Part shown: piece after piece, positions 1 through 8,388 of the stretch
How positions within the stretch are numbered: position 1 is the first letter of the stretch
Layout of the letters: each line of letters begins with the position of its first letter
Assembly: GCA_021463845.1 (NCBI GenBank)
Contig: JAJTXV010000003.1
Location: forward strand, 124,001 to 188,000
Direction: 5' to 3'
DNA length: 64,000 bases
Source of the DNA: Anaerolineales bacterium
Lineage (GTDB): Bacteria > Chloroflexota > Anaerolineae > Anaerolineales > UBA11579
The notes under the pieces: generated by a model
Database searches by the model: none
What the model was told of the DNA's origin: nothing
What the model saw: the letters and a program-made list of their open reading frames with translations, nothing else
Position numbers and translations under genes: made by a program

Positions 1-316
1 CGATGAAGCTGTAGATGGGGTCACGCAAAAAGGCGGGGACCAGCCGCAGCACGCCGAGCAGCGGCCATGGGAAGCGCAGGTAGCGCAGCAGATGCAGGGC
101 GGCCGCCGAGCGCAGATAGATGCGCCCGCCGTCTTGCACGACGATGCTGTCAAAGTCCTGCTGCGGCAGTCCGGCGGCGGCCAGGACATACTGGCCGCGG
201 GCGGACTGCAGCGAGGCATACTCCAGCGCGCCTTCACGCTGGCGGGCTTGCAGGAAAGATACGCTGCGGTTGCACAGCGCACAGTAGCCATCGTAGAGCA
301 CTAGGGGCCGGCTCAT
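1..316 (-). CDS. DCC1-like thiol-disulfide oxidoreductase (DUF393), 3' end cut by window
   Basis: Reading the minus strand from the ATG at 314-316 gives MSRPLVLYDGYCALCNRSV and then about 85 more residues before the window edge. The start YDGYCALC is the DxxCxxC signature of the DCC (DUF393) family, small thioredoxin-fold-like proteins believed to act as thiol oxidoreductases. The later stretch ending FLRDPIYSF is also typical of the family. Its ATG overlaps the TGA of the upstream GNAT gene in an ATGA arrangement, so the two are probably translated together. The substrate is unknown and the C terminus lies outside the window. Confidence 0.85.
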   Translation of the reverse strand, partial: MSRPLVLYDGYCALCNRSVSFLQARQREGALEYASLQSARGQYVLAAAGLPQQDFDSIVVQDGGRIYLRSAAALHLLRYLRFPWPLLGVLRLVPAFLRDPIYSFI

Positions 317-786
317 GCGTTGCCCTCGCGCTTCATGACCATGATGCGCTCATCCACCCGCTCAAATTCGGCGATCATGGCCGGCATCTGCGTCAGGCGG
401 CGAAAATATCTTGGCATGTGCTCGCGTTCGATCTCCACGAAACCGAATTTCTCGTAGAGTGGCTTGAGGGCGGAGATGCTCATGAGGTACAGCTCGCCTG
501 TGTGCCTGGCCAGCAGGGCTTCGATGATGGAGCGGCCAACGCCCTGCCCCTGCCAGCCGGGCTGTACGGCGATAGAGGCCAGCTCCCAAGTGCCATCCTG
601 ATGTTGCTTGACCTGGCCGCAGCCGATGAACTCACCAGCGGGTGTGAGGGCGACGAGGAAGTTGCGCCAGTCGAGCCCGTGCTGGAAGAGGTCGGCCTGC
701 TCGATAAGCTGGCGGATGGGTTCGGCATGCTGGGGTGCAGCCGGCTGGATGCTGAAATCGGATGGCAGCGGGTCGTTACTAGCCAC
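313..786 (-). CDS. GNAT family N-acetyltransferase
   Basis: A 157-residue single-domain protein with the GNAT fold. The acetyl-CoA pyrophosphate loop is visible as QPGWQGQGVGRSIIEALL around residues 78-95, preceded by the β4 strand ASIAV and followed by a Y/F-rich C-terminal part (LYEKFGFVEIERE). It should transfer an acetyl group from acetyl-CoA to an amine, but the acceptor cannot be deduced. The gene starts 8 bp inside the end of gatB and ends overlapping the DCC gene, so gatB, this gene and the DCC gene probably form one transcript. Confidence 0.85.
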   Translation of the reverse strand: MASNDPLPSDFSIQPAAPQHAEPIRQLIEQADLFQHGLDWRNFLVALTPAGEFIGCGQVKQHQDGTWELASIAVQPGWQGQGVGRSIIEALLARHTGELYLMSISALKPLYEKFGFVEIEREHMPRYFRRLTQMPAMIAEFERVDERIMVMKREGNA

Positions 787-2215
787 GCAGCAGTTCGTTG
801 AGGATGCGGGCGGCGGCCTTGGGGTCGGCCTTGCCCTTGGTGCGCTGCATGAGCTGACCGACGAACCAACCCATCAGGGCCTCTTTGCCGCCGCGGAAGC
901 TGGCAACGTTGTCTGGATTGGCAGTGATGATGTCTTCGGCGATCTTGCGCAGTTCAGTCTCATCGCTGACCTGTGCCAGGCCCTCGGCCTGTACGATGTC
1001 AGCGGGAGCCTGGCCGCTGGCCTGCACTTTGGCGAGCAGGCTCTTGCCGGTGGGCGTATTGACCGCGCCGGAATCCATCAGCTTGAGCACCTCAGCAAAA
1101 TAGTGAGGGGTCAACTTAAGCTGGTCAGCGGTTTGGCCGCTCTCGTTGAGCATGGCGAGCACATCGTTCATCAGCCAATTGGAGACGCGCTTGATGTCGC
1201 CTCCGTACGCCGCGGCGGCAGCCTCGAAGTAGTCGGAGAGGGCGCGCTCGCCGCTGAGGATGTCGGCGTCGTACTCCGGCAGGCCAAGCTCGGCGATGAA
1301 GCGTTGGCGGCGGGCGAGCGGAAGCTCGGGCAGCGAGCCGATGATCTCGGCGCGGCGGCCATCGTCGAGCACCAGGGGCAGTAGGTCAGGCTCGCGGAAG
1401 TAGCGGTAATCGGCCTCGGTTTCCTTCGAGCGCATTTTGCTGAGTGTGCCAGTGTTCTCGTCCCAGCCCAGGGTCCAGGGCTGGATGGTGCCGCCGGCTT
1501 CGACTTCGCGGGTTTGGCGCTCGATCTCAGCCTCGATGGCGGAGCGCAGCGAGTCGATCGAGTTGACGTTCTTGATCTCGGTCTTGGTGTTGAGCACATC
1601 GCTGCCGACCGGGCGGATGGAGACGTTGGCGTCGGCGCGCAAGTGACCTTTCTCCATATCGGCCTCAGAGATGCCAAGCCAGCGCAGGAGCTGGCGCAGG
1701 CGGATGAGGTATTGGGCAGCCTCGTCGGCCGAGCGCAGGTCTGGCCCGGTGACCATCTCGACCAGCGGTACGCCGCAGCGGTTGAAATCGATCAGGCGGG
1801 CACCGTCGGCGCGGTTGACAGTCTTGCCGGCGTCTTCTTCCAGGTGAAGCTTGTGGATGCCGATGCGGCGGAGGCCGTTGGCGGTGGGCAGATCCATGTA
1901 CCCGCCCTTGGCGAGCGGCATGTCGTATTGCGAGATCTGGTAGCCCTTGGGTAAGTCGGGATAGAAGTAGTTTTTGCGATCAAAGTGCGAGACGGGCTGC
2001 AACTCGGCACCCATGGCGGCCGCCAGCGTGGCGGCCTTGCGTACGGCGCCTTCGTTCAGCACCGGCAGCACACCGGGCAGGCCGCTGCAGACGGGGCAGA
2101 TGTTGGTGTTGGGCGCATCGTCCCACGAATCGGCGCTGCAGGAGCAGAAGATCTTGCTCTCAGTATTGAGCTGGATGTGGGTTTCGAGACCGATGACTAC
2201 TTCGTAGGCGGGCAT
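779..2215 (-). CDS. gatB: Asp/Glu-tRNA(Asn/Gln) amidotransferase subunit B
   Basis: A 478-residue protein of normal GatB length. It opens with YEVVIGLETHIQLNTESKIFC, continues with the family signature around FDRKNYFYPDLPKGYQISQ, and has KTEIKNVNSIDSLRSAIEAE in the middle. The C-terminal third is the helical YqeY-like tail that contacts tRNA. GatB activates misacylated Glu-tRNA(Gln) or Asp-tRNA(Asn) with ATP and transfers ammonia delivered by GatA. The gatA and gatC genes are not in the window, so the operon is split here. The ATG lies only 6 bp after a TAAAAT hexamer, suggesting a leaderless mRNA. Confidence 0.97.
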   Translation of the reverse strand: MPAYEVVIGLETHIQLNTESKIFCSCSADSWDDAPNTNICPVCSGLPGVLPVLNEGAVRKAATLAAAMGAELQPVSHFDRKNYFYPDLPKGYQISQYDMPLAKGGYMDLPTANGLRRIGIHKLHLEEDAGKTVNRADGARLIDFNRCGVPLVEMVTGPDLRSADEAAQYLIRLRQLLRWLGISEADMEKGHLRADANVSIRPVGSDVLNTKTEIKNVNSIDSLRSAIEAEIERQTREVEAGGTIQPWTLGWDENTGTLSKMRSKETEADYRYFREPDLLPLVLDDGRRAEIIGSLPELPLARRQRFIAELGLPEYDADILSGERALSDYFEAAAAAYGGDIKRVSNWLMNDVLAMLNESGQTADQLKLTPHYFAEVLKLMDSGAVNTPTGKSLLAKVQASGQAPADIVQAEGLAQVSDETELRKIAEDIITANPDNVASFRGGKEALMGWFVGQLMQRTKGKADPKAAARILNELLRG

Positions 2216-2221
2216 GCGGGA

Positions 2222-2227
2222 ATTTTA
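2222..2227 (-). promoter_or_regulatory. -10 box of gatB, leaderless arrangement
   Basis: On the minus strand TAAAAT is followed after 6 bp by the gatB ATG. A start site 6-7 bp after the -10 box would fall on the start codon. No convincing -35 or Shine-Dalgarno sequence is seen. Confidence 0.5.
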
Positions 2228-2250
2228 TCAGCAGGCAGAACTTAGAAGGT

Positions 2251-2769
2251 GTGTCGCCCTGAGCGTTAGCGAAGGGCATCTGCAGCGCCGGTTTCAAGAT
2301 AAGCAATTTAGGGAGCTATTCAAACCAATCTTTGCTTAAGTCTTCAAATTTTGGATTTCGCTCTTGAATCAATGCCAGCTTCTTGCTTCGCAACCAGCCT
2401 TTGATCTGCTTTTCTGCCGCTATCGCGTCAACAATATGATTGAAAGCCTCAAAGTACAAAAGGCGATTTATGCCCAGCTTGCTGGCGTATCCACGAACGG
2501 CTTTGGTTTTGTGCTCATGCATACGGCGCTGGAGATCATTGGTTACACCGACATAAAGCCTGCCGCTCTTATTGCCGAGAATGTAGACGTAGGCTTCAGC
2601 CATATTGATTCTATAAACCGCCCTTACGAATGCCCTTAGTGGAGTTTACACTGAGCGAAGCGAAGTGCTCAAATATTGAGCTGAGCTATAGCAATGCGGG
2701 TAAAAGTTTCAGCCATGTTGACCTATAAACCAGCTTTGCGAATGCCCTTCGCTACGCTCAGGGCGACAC
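2251..2769. mobile_element. Putative inverted-repeat element carrying a GIY-YIG gene
   Basis: The left end (2251-2279) and the reverse complement of the right end (2742-2769) share GTGTCGCCCTGAGCG and then TAGCGAAGGGCAT; the only difference is one extra T in the left copy. Between them sits the GIY-YIG gene. Inside the right part, about 45 bp around that gene's start (about 2588-2635) is repeated imperfectly at about 2705-2750, ending in the right inverted repeat. No target-site duplication is evident. The base composition is visibly more AT-rich than the flanking genes. The idea that this is a mobile unit is inference. Confidence 0.5.
2316..2603 (-). CDS. Small GIY-YIG nuclease domain protein (YhbQ/UPF0213-like)
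   Basis: A 95-residue stand-alone GIY-YIG domain. Residues 5-32 contain YVYILGNKSGRLYVGVTNDL followed by QRRMHEH, giving the two tyrosine-glycine strands and the conserved arginine. A later AEKQIKGWLR segment supplies the glutamate expected of the metal site. Full-length GIY-YIG single-domain proteins of this group are about 80-100 residues, so it looks intact. It stands alone between gatB and hbd, in AT-richer DNA bracketed by inverted repeats, which suggests a mobile or repeat-associated gene. Function is unproven; such proteins are often mis-named UvrC-like. Confidence 0.85.
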   Translation of the reverse strand: MAEAYVYILGNKSGRLYVGVTNDLQRRMHEHKTKAVRGYASKLGINRLLYFEAFNHIVDAIAAEKQIKGWLRSKKLALIQERNPKFEDLSKDWFE

Positions 2770-2815
2770 GTAAAAGTTAGCGATGCACTACTCGAGCAAG
2801 AGACCGCAAACCACT

Positions 2816-3664
2816 CTACTTGTACTCGTAAAACCCCTTGCCGCTCTTGCGCCCTAAATATCCCGCGTCGACCATGCGGCGCAGCAGCGGGGCCGGGCGG
2901 TACTTGCTGTCGCCCAGGTCACGGTGCAGCACTTCCATCACGTAGAGCACGACATCCAAGCCGATAAGGTCGGCCAGGGTCAGCGGGCCCATCGGGTGGG
3001 CCATGCCGAGCTTCATGACGGTATCGATACCCTCGGCGTCAGAGACGCCCTCTTCGAGCGCGTAGACAGCTTCGTTGATCATGGGGCACAGGACGCGGTT
3101 GGACACGAAGCCGGGCGAGTCCTTGACGATGACGGGGGTCTTGCCCATCTGCACGCCAACTTCGCGGGCCAGGGCCACGGTGGCGTCGCTGGTGCCCAGG
3201 CCGCGCACGATCTCGATCAGTGACATGAGCGGCACCGGGTTGAAGAAGTGCATGCCGACGACCTTATCCGGGCGCTGGGTGGCGGCGGCCAGCTTGGTGA
3301 GGCTGATGGACGAGGTGTTGGAGGCCAAAACGGTTTCGGGGCGGGCGATAGCGTCCAGATCCTGAAAGAGCTTGAACTTGATGTCGGGGTTCTCGGTGGC
3401 GGCCTCGATCACCAGGTCAGCCTTGGCCACGCCACTGATGTCGGTCACCGGAGCAATGTTGAGGGCGGCCTGTTTCTGCTCAGCGGTGATGCGGCCCTTC
3501 TCGGCTAGTTTTTCGACCGATTTGGCGATGGTGGTCTTGCCGCGCTGAACGAACTCATCGGTAACGTCCATCATGGTGACCTGGTAGCCGGAAACCGCGG
3601 CGGTCTGGGCGATGCCATTGCCCATGGTGCCGGCGCCGATGACGAAGATGTGCTTGATAGCCAT
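2816..3664 (-). CDS. 3-hydroxybutyryl-CoA dehydrogenase
   Basis: A 282-residue protein of the usual length for the short (hbd/paaH-type) enzymes. The NAD-binding Rossmann motif is [15 protein letters not shown] at residues 8-22. The catalytic region [17 protein letters not shown] contains the His-Pro signature of 3-hydroxyacyl-CoA dehydrogenases. It interconverts acetoacetyl-CoA and 3-hydroxybutyryl-CoA. Its ATG overlaps the TAA of the DinB gene by one base, and a thiolase lies just upstream, so together they can run acetyl-CoA to 3-hydroxybutyryl-CoA or the reverse during fatty acid oxidation. Confidence 0.95.
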   Translation of the reverse strand: MAIKHIFVIGAGTMGNGIAQTAAVSGYQVTMMDVTDEFVQRGKTTIAKSVEKLAEKGRITAEQKQAALNIAPVTDISGVAKADLVIEAATENPDIKFKLFQDLDAIARPETVLASNTSSISLTKLAAATQRPDKVVGMHFFNPVPLMSLIEIVRGLGTSDATVALAREVGVQMGKTPVIVKDSPGFVSNRVLCPMINEAVYALEEGVSDAEGIDTVMKLGMAHPMGPLTLADLIGLDVVLYVMEVLHRDLGDSKYRPAPLLRRMVDAGYLGRKSGKGFYEYK

Positions 3665-4155
3665 TAGGACTCCTGCTGCTCTTTCCAGATGCGATAGTTC
3701 TCTGTGATCTGCTGGGCGTGGGCGCGGGGGTGGTTGGAGTAGATGCGTAGCCAGCGCTCGAAGGTGTAGGGCTCATCGTACTCCGGATGGATGACAGTAT
3801 TGCTCCACACGCCATCAGGCAGCTTCTTGATGAAGTCGTAAGTGACCTTGCGCACCATGCGGGTCAGCGCCAGGGCATCCTCGATGTTCTCGGAGTGATA
3901 GTCCAGCTCGACGGCCCAGACGTCCTGGTCGTAGCCCATCAGCGGCTGGCCGGGTTCGGCCACCAGGCGGCGGGCACGCAGGAAGCTGTTGGTCTCGCTA
4001 TCCAGCAGGTGGATGATGTTCTCGTGCACGCTCCACGCATCCGGAGTGGGCTTGAACAGCCAGGCCTCTTTGGGGATGGCGTTCAGCGCGGCTTCGAATT
4101 CGTCAAAGGCAGTCGCGTAGGCTTCAATGAGCTGCTGGCGTTCGGCTTTTTCCAT
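3664..4155 (-). CDS. DinB family protein
   Basis: A 163-residue four-helix-bundle protein of the DinB/YfiT type. The segment [16 protein letters not shown] carries the first metal-site histidine, with further histidines near the C terminus at [11 protein letters not shown], fitting the three-His pattern of the family. DinB-like proteins are metal-dependent transferases or thiol-dependent enzymes in some species, but most are uncharacterised. It is tightly packed between the thiolase and hbd genes (start adjacent to the thiolase stop, one-base overlap with hbd), so co-expression with them is likely. A direct role in that pathway is not shown. Confidence 0.85.
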   Translation of the reverse strand: MEKAERQQLIEAYATAFDEFEAALNAIPKEAWLFKPTPDAWSVHENIIHLLDSETNSFLRARRLVAEPGQPLMGYDQDVWAVELDYHSENIEDALALTRMVRKVTYDFIKKLPDGVWSNTVIHPEYDEPYTFERWLRIYSNHPRAHAQQITENYRIWKEQQES

Positions 4156-5373
4156 TTAATTCTCCACTTCAATGGCCATGGCCACGGCTTCGCCGCCGCC
4201 GAGGCACAGCGAGGCGATGCCGCGCTTAAGGCCGCGGTCTTTGAGGGCGTAGATGAGCGTGGCCAGCAAGCGGGCGCCGCTGGCGCCCAGCGGGTGGCCG
4301 AGCGCAATGGCCCCGCCGTTGACATTGACCTTGCTCCAATCCCAGCCGTGGTCGGCCAGGGCATAACCGTCAGCGAGGACCTGGGCGGCGTAGGCTTCAT
4401 TGAGCTCGATCAAGTCGACATCTTTGAGAGTCCAGCCGATCCTCTCAAGCAGCAGTGGGATAGCGCGGGCCGGGGCGATGAAGATGCTCTTGGGGTCCAC
4501 AGCAGCCTGGGCGTAGCCCACAATGCGGGCCAGCGGCTTGACCCCCAGCTCAGCGGCGCGGGCGCGGCTGGCCACGACCGTGGCCGCCGCCCCGTCGTTG
4601 AGGCCGGGAGCGTTGCCGGCGGTCACCTTGCCGCCTTCTTTGAAGGCGGCCGGCAACTTGTGGAGTTGCTCCAGCGAGGTGTCACGGCGGGGCGACTCGT
4701 CGGTATCCACGACGGTGACGCCTTTTTTGCCCTTGACCTCAACGGGCACGATCTCATTCTTGAACTTGCCGCCGTCAATGGCGGCGATAGCTTTCTGGTG
4801 GCTGGCGAGGGCGAATTCGTCCATCGCTTCGCGGGTGACTTCGTATTCATCGGCGATGTATTCGGCGGCATCACCCATGATCCAGTCTTCGAACGGGTCC
4901 CACAGGCCATCGTATTGCAGGGCATCGGTAAGCTGGGCGCTGCCGTAGCGCAGCGTGCCGCCGCGCCCGTCCACCAGGAAGGGCGCCTTGCTCATGCTCT
5001 CCATGCCGCCGGCCACGAACAGGCTGCCATCGCCCGCTTTGATGGCCTGGCTGGCCATCATCACGGCTTTGAGGCCGGAGCCGCACACTTTGTTGATGGT
5101 GGTGGCGCCGACCTCGGGGCTGATGCCGGCGAAGATGCTGGCCTGGCGGGCGGGGGCTTGCCCCAGCCCGGCAGAGACCACGTTGCCCATGATGACTTCG
5201 TCGATCTTGGCGGCGCTGTCCAGCCCGGCGCGCTCGAGGGCGGCTTTGACGGCCACCGCGCCGAGCTGCGGCGCGGTGAGGCTGCTGTAGGCGCTGAGGA
5301 ATTTACCGATGGGCGTGCGAACCGCGCTCAGAATAACCGGCTCATGTGCATGACTGTTTTGGGTCATAACCAT
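4156..5373 (-). CDS. Acetyl-CoA C-acetyltransferase (thiolase)
   Basis: A 405-residue thiolase II. The nucleophilic cysteine lies in NKVCGSGLKAVMMASQ (about residue 97), the second signature is GGAIALGHPLGASGARLLAT near residue 360, and the C-terminal catalytic cysteine lies in SLCLGGGEAVAMAIE. It condenses two acetyl-CoA to acetoacetyl-CoA or cleaves 3-ketoacyl-CoA. The usual NEAF is NEAY here, a mild change. The start could be either ATG in MVMTQN. The gene begins 2 bp after the methyltransferase stop, within a five-gene operon that ends with hbd. Acetoacetyl-CoA would also feed the mevalonate pathway. Confidence 0.95.
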   Translation of the reverse strand: MVMTQNSHAHEPVILSAVRTPIGKFLSAYSSLTAPQLGAVAVKAALERAGLDSAAKIDEVIMGNVVSAGLGQAPARQASIFAGISPEVGATTINKVCGSGLKAVMMASQAIKAGDGSLFVAGGMESMSKAPFLVDGRGGTLRYGSAQLTDALQYDGLWDPFEDWIMGDAAEYIADEYEVTREAMDEFALASHQKAIAAIDGGKFKNEIVPVEVKGKKGVTVVDTDESPRRDTSLEQLHKLPAAFKEGGKVTAGNAPGLNDGAAATVVASRARAAELGVKPLARIVGYAQAAVDPKSIFIAPARAIPLLLERIGWTLKDVDLIELNEAYAAQVLADGYALADHGWDWSKVNVNGGAIALGHPLGASGARLLATLIYALKDRGLKRGIASLCLGGGEAVAMAIEVEN

Positions 5374-5375
5374 CC

Positions 5376-6284
5376 TTAGTCTGGTTTACGGGCGATGAAA
5401 GTGAAGGAGCCGCTGGTGGAGAGCTGGCGATAGGCCTCGCTGGCGCGCTCGGAACGAGTGAAAGCATACCCCAGCCACCACCACAGGCGATGGAGCGCCT
5501 GCAGCGGCGCGACCAGCAGGCGGCTGAGCCAGCCAGGCGCCATGCGGAACAGCGCCATGGCGCCGATGGCTTGCAGAGCCTGCCAGTCAGGCGAGGGGCT
5601 GACCGCCTGCACCTCAAAGCCCGCGTTGTGCAGCGTATTATAAGTTGCCAGGTGGCTGTGGTGATATAAGCTGTCGTTGTGGAACGGCTCCATGAACGAA
5701 ACCGTGCCAATCAATACACCGCCGGGCTGCAGGCAGCGAAAAGCCTCCTGCATCATTACGAAGGGGAACTGGATGTGCTCCAGCACGGCGATGCTGAGGA
5801 TGAACTCGAAGCTGCCGTCGGCGAAGGGCAGCGCGTGCCCATCGCCGCGGATGGGGGCTTCGGGCAGTACATAGTCGAGCCCGACCCATTCGTAGCCGAA
5901 GGCTTGGGCGATGTCACGGTGAATGCCGTCGCCACAGCCCAGATCGAGCATGAGCGCGTCGTTGGCGCGCGCCTTGGGGAAGTGGCTGACCAGGGTAAGG
6001 GTGAGATGCCAGGGGATAGATAGGGAGGCAAGCTCGAGAGCGGGCTGGGGGTTGGTGACGAGCGGCTTGAAGTCAAAGCCGGCCGGCACCGGTGCGCCAC
6101 CCAAGGCGAATTCCACCGTCTCTGATTTAGGGCGCTGCAGGCGCAGATCTAGCTGGCCGTTGGCGGCAACTGGATAATGCAGCTTGCAGCGGCTGCAGGC
6201 CGCCCCGCCGGCTTGCTGGGTCAGCTGGGCGCCGCAAGCGGGGCACACCAGGGCGGACCAAACCCGCTCGCTGAGCGTGTGCAT
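5376..6284 (-). CDS. Class I SAM-dependent methyltransferase with N-terminal Trm112-like zinc ribbon
   Basis: A 302-residue protein. Residues about 14-35 contain CPACG and CSRCKLHYPV, a Trm112-type zinc knuckle, and residues about 115-230 form a type 11 methyltransferase domain. SAM motif I is MLDLGCGDGIHRDIA, and ILSIAVLEHIQFPF is the motif IV-V region. The C terminus has a hydrophobic patch that may touch the membrane. The substrate is unknown; this architecture is common among quinone, lipid and glycan methyltransferases. It abuts the HIT gene upstream and lies 2 bp before the thiolase start codon. Confidence 0.85.
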   Translation of the reverse strand: MHTLSERVWSALVCPACGAQLTQQAGGAACSRCKLHYPVAANGQLDLRLQRPKSETVEFALGGAPVPAGFDFKPLVTNPQPALELASLSIPWHLTLTLVSHFPKARANDALMLDLGCGDGIHRDIAQAFGYEWVGLDYVLPEAPIRGDGHALPFADGSFEFILSIAVLEHIQFPFVMMQEAFRCLQPGGVLIGTVSFMEPFHNDSLYHHSHLATYNTLHNAGFEVQAVSPSPDWQALQAIGAMALFRMAPGWLSRLLVAPLQALHRLWWWLGYAFTRSERASEAYRQLSTSGSFTFIARKPD

Positions 6285-6773
6285 TTAGGCGCTGGCCTTC
6301 CAGGCGGCGTTGAGGCGGGCCCAGGTGTCCTCGAGCAGCTCGGGCAGCACGCGGGCTGAGCCAACGGTGGAGGTGAAGTTAGTATCGCCGGCCCAGCGCG
6401 GCACGATGTGCAGATGGAGATGCTCGGCGATGCCGGCGCCAGCCGCCGCGCCGATATTGGCGCCCAGGTTGAAGCCCTGCGGGCTGTATTCGGCTTCGAG
6501 GGCGGCGATGGCGCGGGTCTGCAGCTCCATCATCTCGGCGCGCACCGCGGGGGTGAGTTCCCCCAGGCGGGCGACGTGGGCCAACGGCAGCACCATCAGG
6601 TGGCCGCTGGTGTACGGGTAACGGTTGAGCATGGCAAAGGCGTGCTGGCCGCGGTGCAGGATCAGGTTGTCGGCGCTATCGGCCTGAGATAAGGCTTGGC
6701 AGAACACGCAGCCCTCGGCATCCGGCTTACGCTCGATATAGGGCTTTCGCCAGGGGGAAAAGAGGCGCTGCAT
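6285..6773 (-). CDS. HIT family hydrolase/phosphorylase
   Basis: A 162-residue HIT protein. The histidine triad is AEHLHLHIVPRW near residues 112-123. An N-terminal CVFCQ pair marks the zinc-containing HIT subgroup related to Ap4A phosphorylase and GalT. These enzymes act on nucleotide conjugates such as AMP-lysine or dinucleoside polyphosphates. It is the first gene of the operon that continues into the methyltransferase, thiolase, DinB and hbd. A TACAAT hexamer ends 8 bp before the ATG, so its mRNA is probably leaderless. Confidence 0.92.
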   Translation of the reverse strand: MQRLFSPWRKPYIERKPDAEGCVFCQALSQADSADNLILHRGQHAFAMLNRYPYTSGHLMVLPLAHVARLGELTPAVRAEMMELQTRAIAALEAEYSPQGFNLGANIGAAAGAGIAEHLHLHIVPRWAGDTNFTSTVGSARVLPELLEDTWARLNAAWKASA

Positions 6774-6781
6774 ACAGCCAG

Positions 6782-6787
6782 ATTGTA
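6782..6787 (-). promoter_or_regulatory. -10 box of the HIT-to-hbd operon
   Basis: TACAAT on the minus strand, 8 bp before the HIT start codon. The -35 region is poor. It would drive the five-gene operon. Confidence 0.5.
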
Positions 6788-6838
6788 GCAGGGGTGCTAT
6801 AGAGGTTTGCCAGCCGGCAGGAATTCACTCCTGAGTAG

Positions 6839-6883
6839 GTAGGGACGAAGCATGCTACGCTGCGGAGCAGCGTACGCCCTTAC
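6839..6883. repeat. Palindromic GTAGGG(A/G)CG repeat
   Basis: An inverted repeat whose outer arms read GTAGGGACG and CGCCCTTAC, with AGCATGCT in the left part and a smaller palindrome inside. Related copies lie near 9298, 59213 and 61579. It occupies the divergent gap between the HIT operon and xseA. Confidence 0.55.
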
Positions 6884-6970
6884 GCGGTTTATGTTGATTT
6901 CATGCCAGTAAGCTGGAAACCAACAAGGAGCAACAGATATATGCACAACCTTGACAGTTAGCGTCCTGGC

Positions 6971-6999
6971 TTGACTTGACCCAGTGCGGCAAGTATCCT
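6971..6999 (+). promoter_or_regulatory. xseA promoter (sigma70-like), leaderless
   Basis: TTGACT at 6971-6976, a 17-bp spacer, and TATCCT at 6994-6999. The proposed start codon ATG at 7006 is 6 bp after the -10 box, so transcription should begin at or next to the A of the ATG. Confidence 0.65.
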
Positions 7000-7005
7000 G
7001 CCTGC

Positions 7006-8163
7006 ATGCAGCAAATGGGCATGTTCACCCCCGAACCCAAGACCATCACCGTGACCGAACTGACCCGCGGCCTACGCCGGGCGATCGAGTCAGTCGATGT
7101 GTTCCAGAACCTGTGGGTGCAAGGCGAGGTATCCAACTTCTCGCGCCCGCAGTCAGGCCATTGGTACTTCACCCTCAAAGACCGCGATGCAGCCCTGCCG
7201 TGCGTGATGTGGCGCAGCACTGCAGAACTGCAAGCCCAGATCCCCAAAAATGGCGACAGCATTGAAGTGCACGGCGGGCTGAGCATCTACGAGGCCCAGG
7301 GACGCTACCAGCTGTATGTTGACGAGATCCGCTCGGCGGGCGCGGGCACGCTGTATCAAAAATTTATTGAGCTCAAGAACCGGCTGGAAGCCGAGGGCCT
7401 GTTCGAGCGGCGCCGCAGCCTGCCCGCCTGGCCGCGGCGCATCGGCATCGTCACTTCTGCCACCGGGGCAGCGCTGCAGGACGTGCTGCACACGCTGGAG
7501 CGGCGCTACCCGCTGGCCGAGGTGGTGCTGGCGCCTGCCCAGGTGCAGGGGCCGAGCGCAGCGATGCTGGTGGCGGATGCGCTGGCGACCCTGGACCAGT
7601 TCGCCCAGCCCGACCTGATCCTGCTGGTGCGCGGCGGCGGCTCATTGGAAGACTTGGCCGCGTTCAACAGCGAGATCCTGGCGCGGGCCATTGTGCGCAC
7701 GCGAGCCATTGTGGTGAGCGGCGTGGGCCACGAGACGGATGTCACCATCGCTGATTTTGCGGCTGACCTGCGCGCCCCCACCCCGACGGCGGCAGCGGAA
7801 CTGAGCACGCCGGATGTGCAGGAGTTGCGCGGCCAGCTGGCCGCCTTGCGCAGCCGCCTGCTGCGCCAGACGCCGGTCGCCAAGATCAACCGCGCCCGCC
7901 AGCAGCTGGATGAGCTGAGCCTGCGCGGCGGCCGCGCCCTAGCGCAACGCGCCCGCTTGCAGCGGGCCGAGCTGAGCAGCCAGACGGCGCGGCTGGAAGC
8001 GCTGAGTCCGTTGGCAGTGCTGCAGCGCGGCTACGCCGTGGTGCGCGCCGCGGACGGCAAACTGGTGCGCAACGCCGGCGAGGTCGCGCCTGGCGCCAGG
8101 CTGGATGTGCGCGTGCAGCGCGGCCGCCTGGATGTAGAAGTCAAGGAAACGAAGGAAGACTAA
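7006..8163 (+). CDS. xseA: Exodeoxyribonuclease VII large subunit
   Basis: A protein of about 385 residues. The N-terminal OB-fold includes LWVQGEVSNFSRPQSGHWYF, followed by the nuclease domain with RRIGIVTSATGAALQD and the conserved LLVRGGGSLEDLAAFN, and GVGHETDVTIADFAAD. The C-terminal part is coiled coil. Together with XseB it degrades single-stranded DNA from both ends. A TTG further upstream is in frame, but the ATG at 7006 is chosen because the promoter leaves no room for translation from upstream. Its TAA overlaps the xseB ATG by one base. The domain is shorter than in E. coli (456 residues), as in many Gram-positives. Confidence 0.96.
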   Translation: MQQMGMFTPEPKTITVTELTRGLRRAIESVDVFQNLWVQGEVSNFSRPQSGHWYFTLKDRDAALPCVMWRSTAELQAQIPKNGDSIEVHGGLSIYEAQGRYQLYVDEIRSAGAGTLYQKFIELKNRLEAEGLFERRRSLPAWPRRIGIVTSATGAALQDVLHTLERRYPLAEVVLAPAQVQGPSAAMLVADALATLDQFAQPDLILLVRGGGSLEDLAAFNSEILARAIVRTRAIVVSGVGHETDVTIADFAADLRAPTPTAAAELSTPDVQELRGQLAALRSRLLRQTPVAKINRARQQLDELSLRGGRALAQRARLQRAELSSQTARLEALSPLAVLQRGYAVVRAADGKLVRNAGEVAPGARLDVRVQRGRLDVEVKETKED

Positions 8164-8387
8164 TGGCGAAGCCCAAAGAGATCAGCAGCCTGACTTACGA
8201 CCAGGCGCTGGAAGAGCTAGAGAGCATCGTGCAGCAACTGGAAGCCGAAGTGGGCGACCTGGACACATCCCTGGCGTTGTACGAGCGCGGCCAGGCGCTG
8301 ACGAAGCACTGCGGCGAACTGCTGGAAAAGGCTGAGCTGCGCGTGCAGCAGCTCAGCTCGGATGGCGAACTGAGCCCGCTGGAATAG
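8163..8387 (+). CDS. xseB: Exodeoxyribonuclease VII small subunit
   Basis: A 74-residue protein of normal length, with LTYDQALEELESIVQQLEAE and the helical LDTSLALYERGQALTKHC. Several XseB helices wrap around the coiled-coil part of XseA. The start codon shares one base with the xseA stop, giving translational coupling. Confidence 0.95.
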   Translation: MAKPKEISSLTYDQALEELESIVQQLEAEVGDLDTSLALYERGQALTKHCGELLEKAELRVQQLSSDGELSPLE

Positions 8388-8388
8388 G

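Noticed and set aside
2316-2603. UvrC-type excinuclease
   Set aside because: Only the GIY-YIG domain is present in 95 residues; UvrC needs UvrB-binding, RNase H-like and HhH domains.
3787-5379. A 530-codon plus-strand frame over DinB and thiolase
   Set aside because: Shadow of two well-supported minus-strand genes with complete family motifs.
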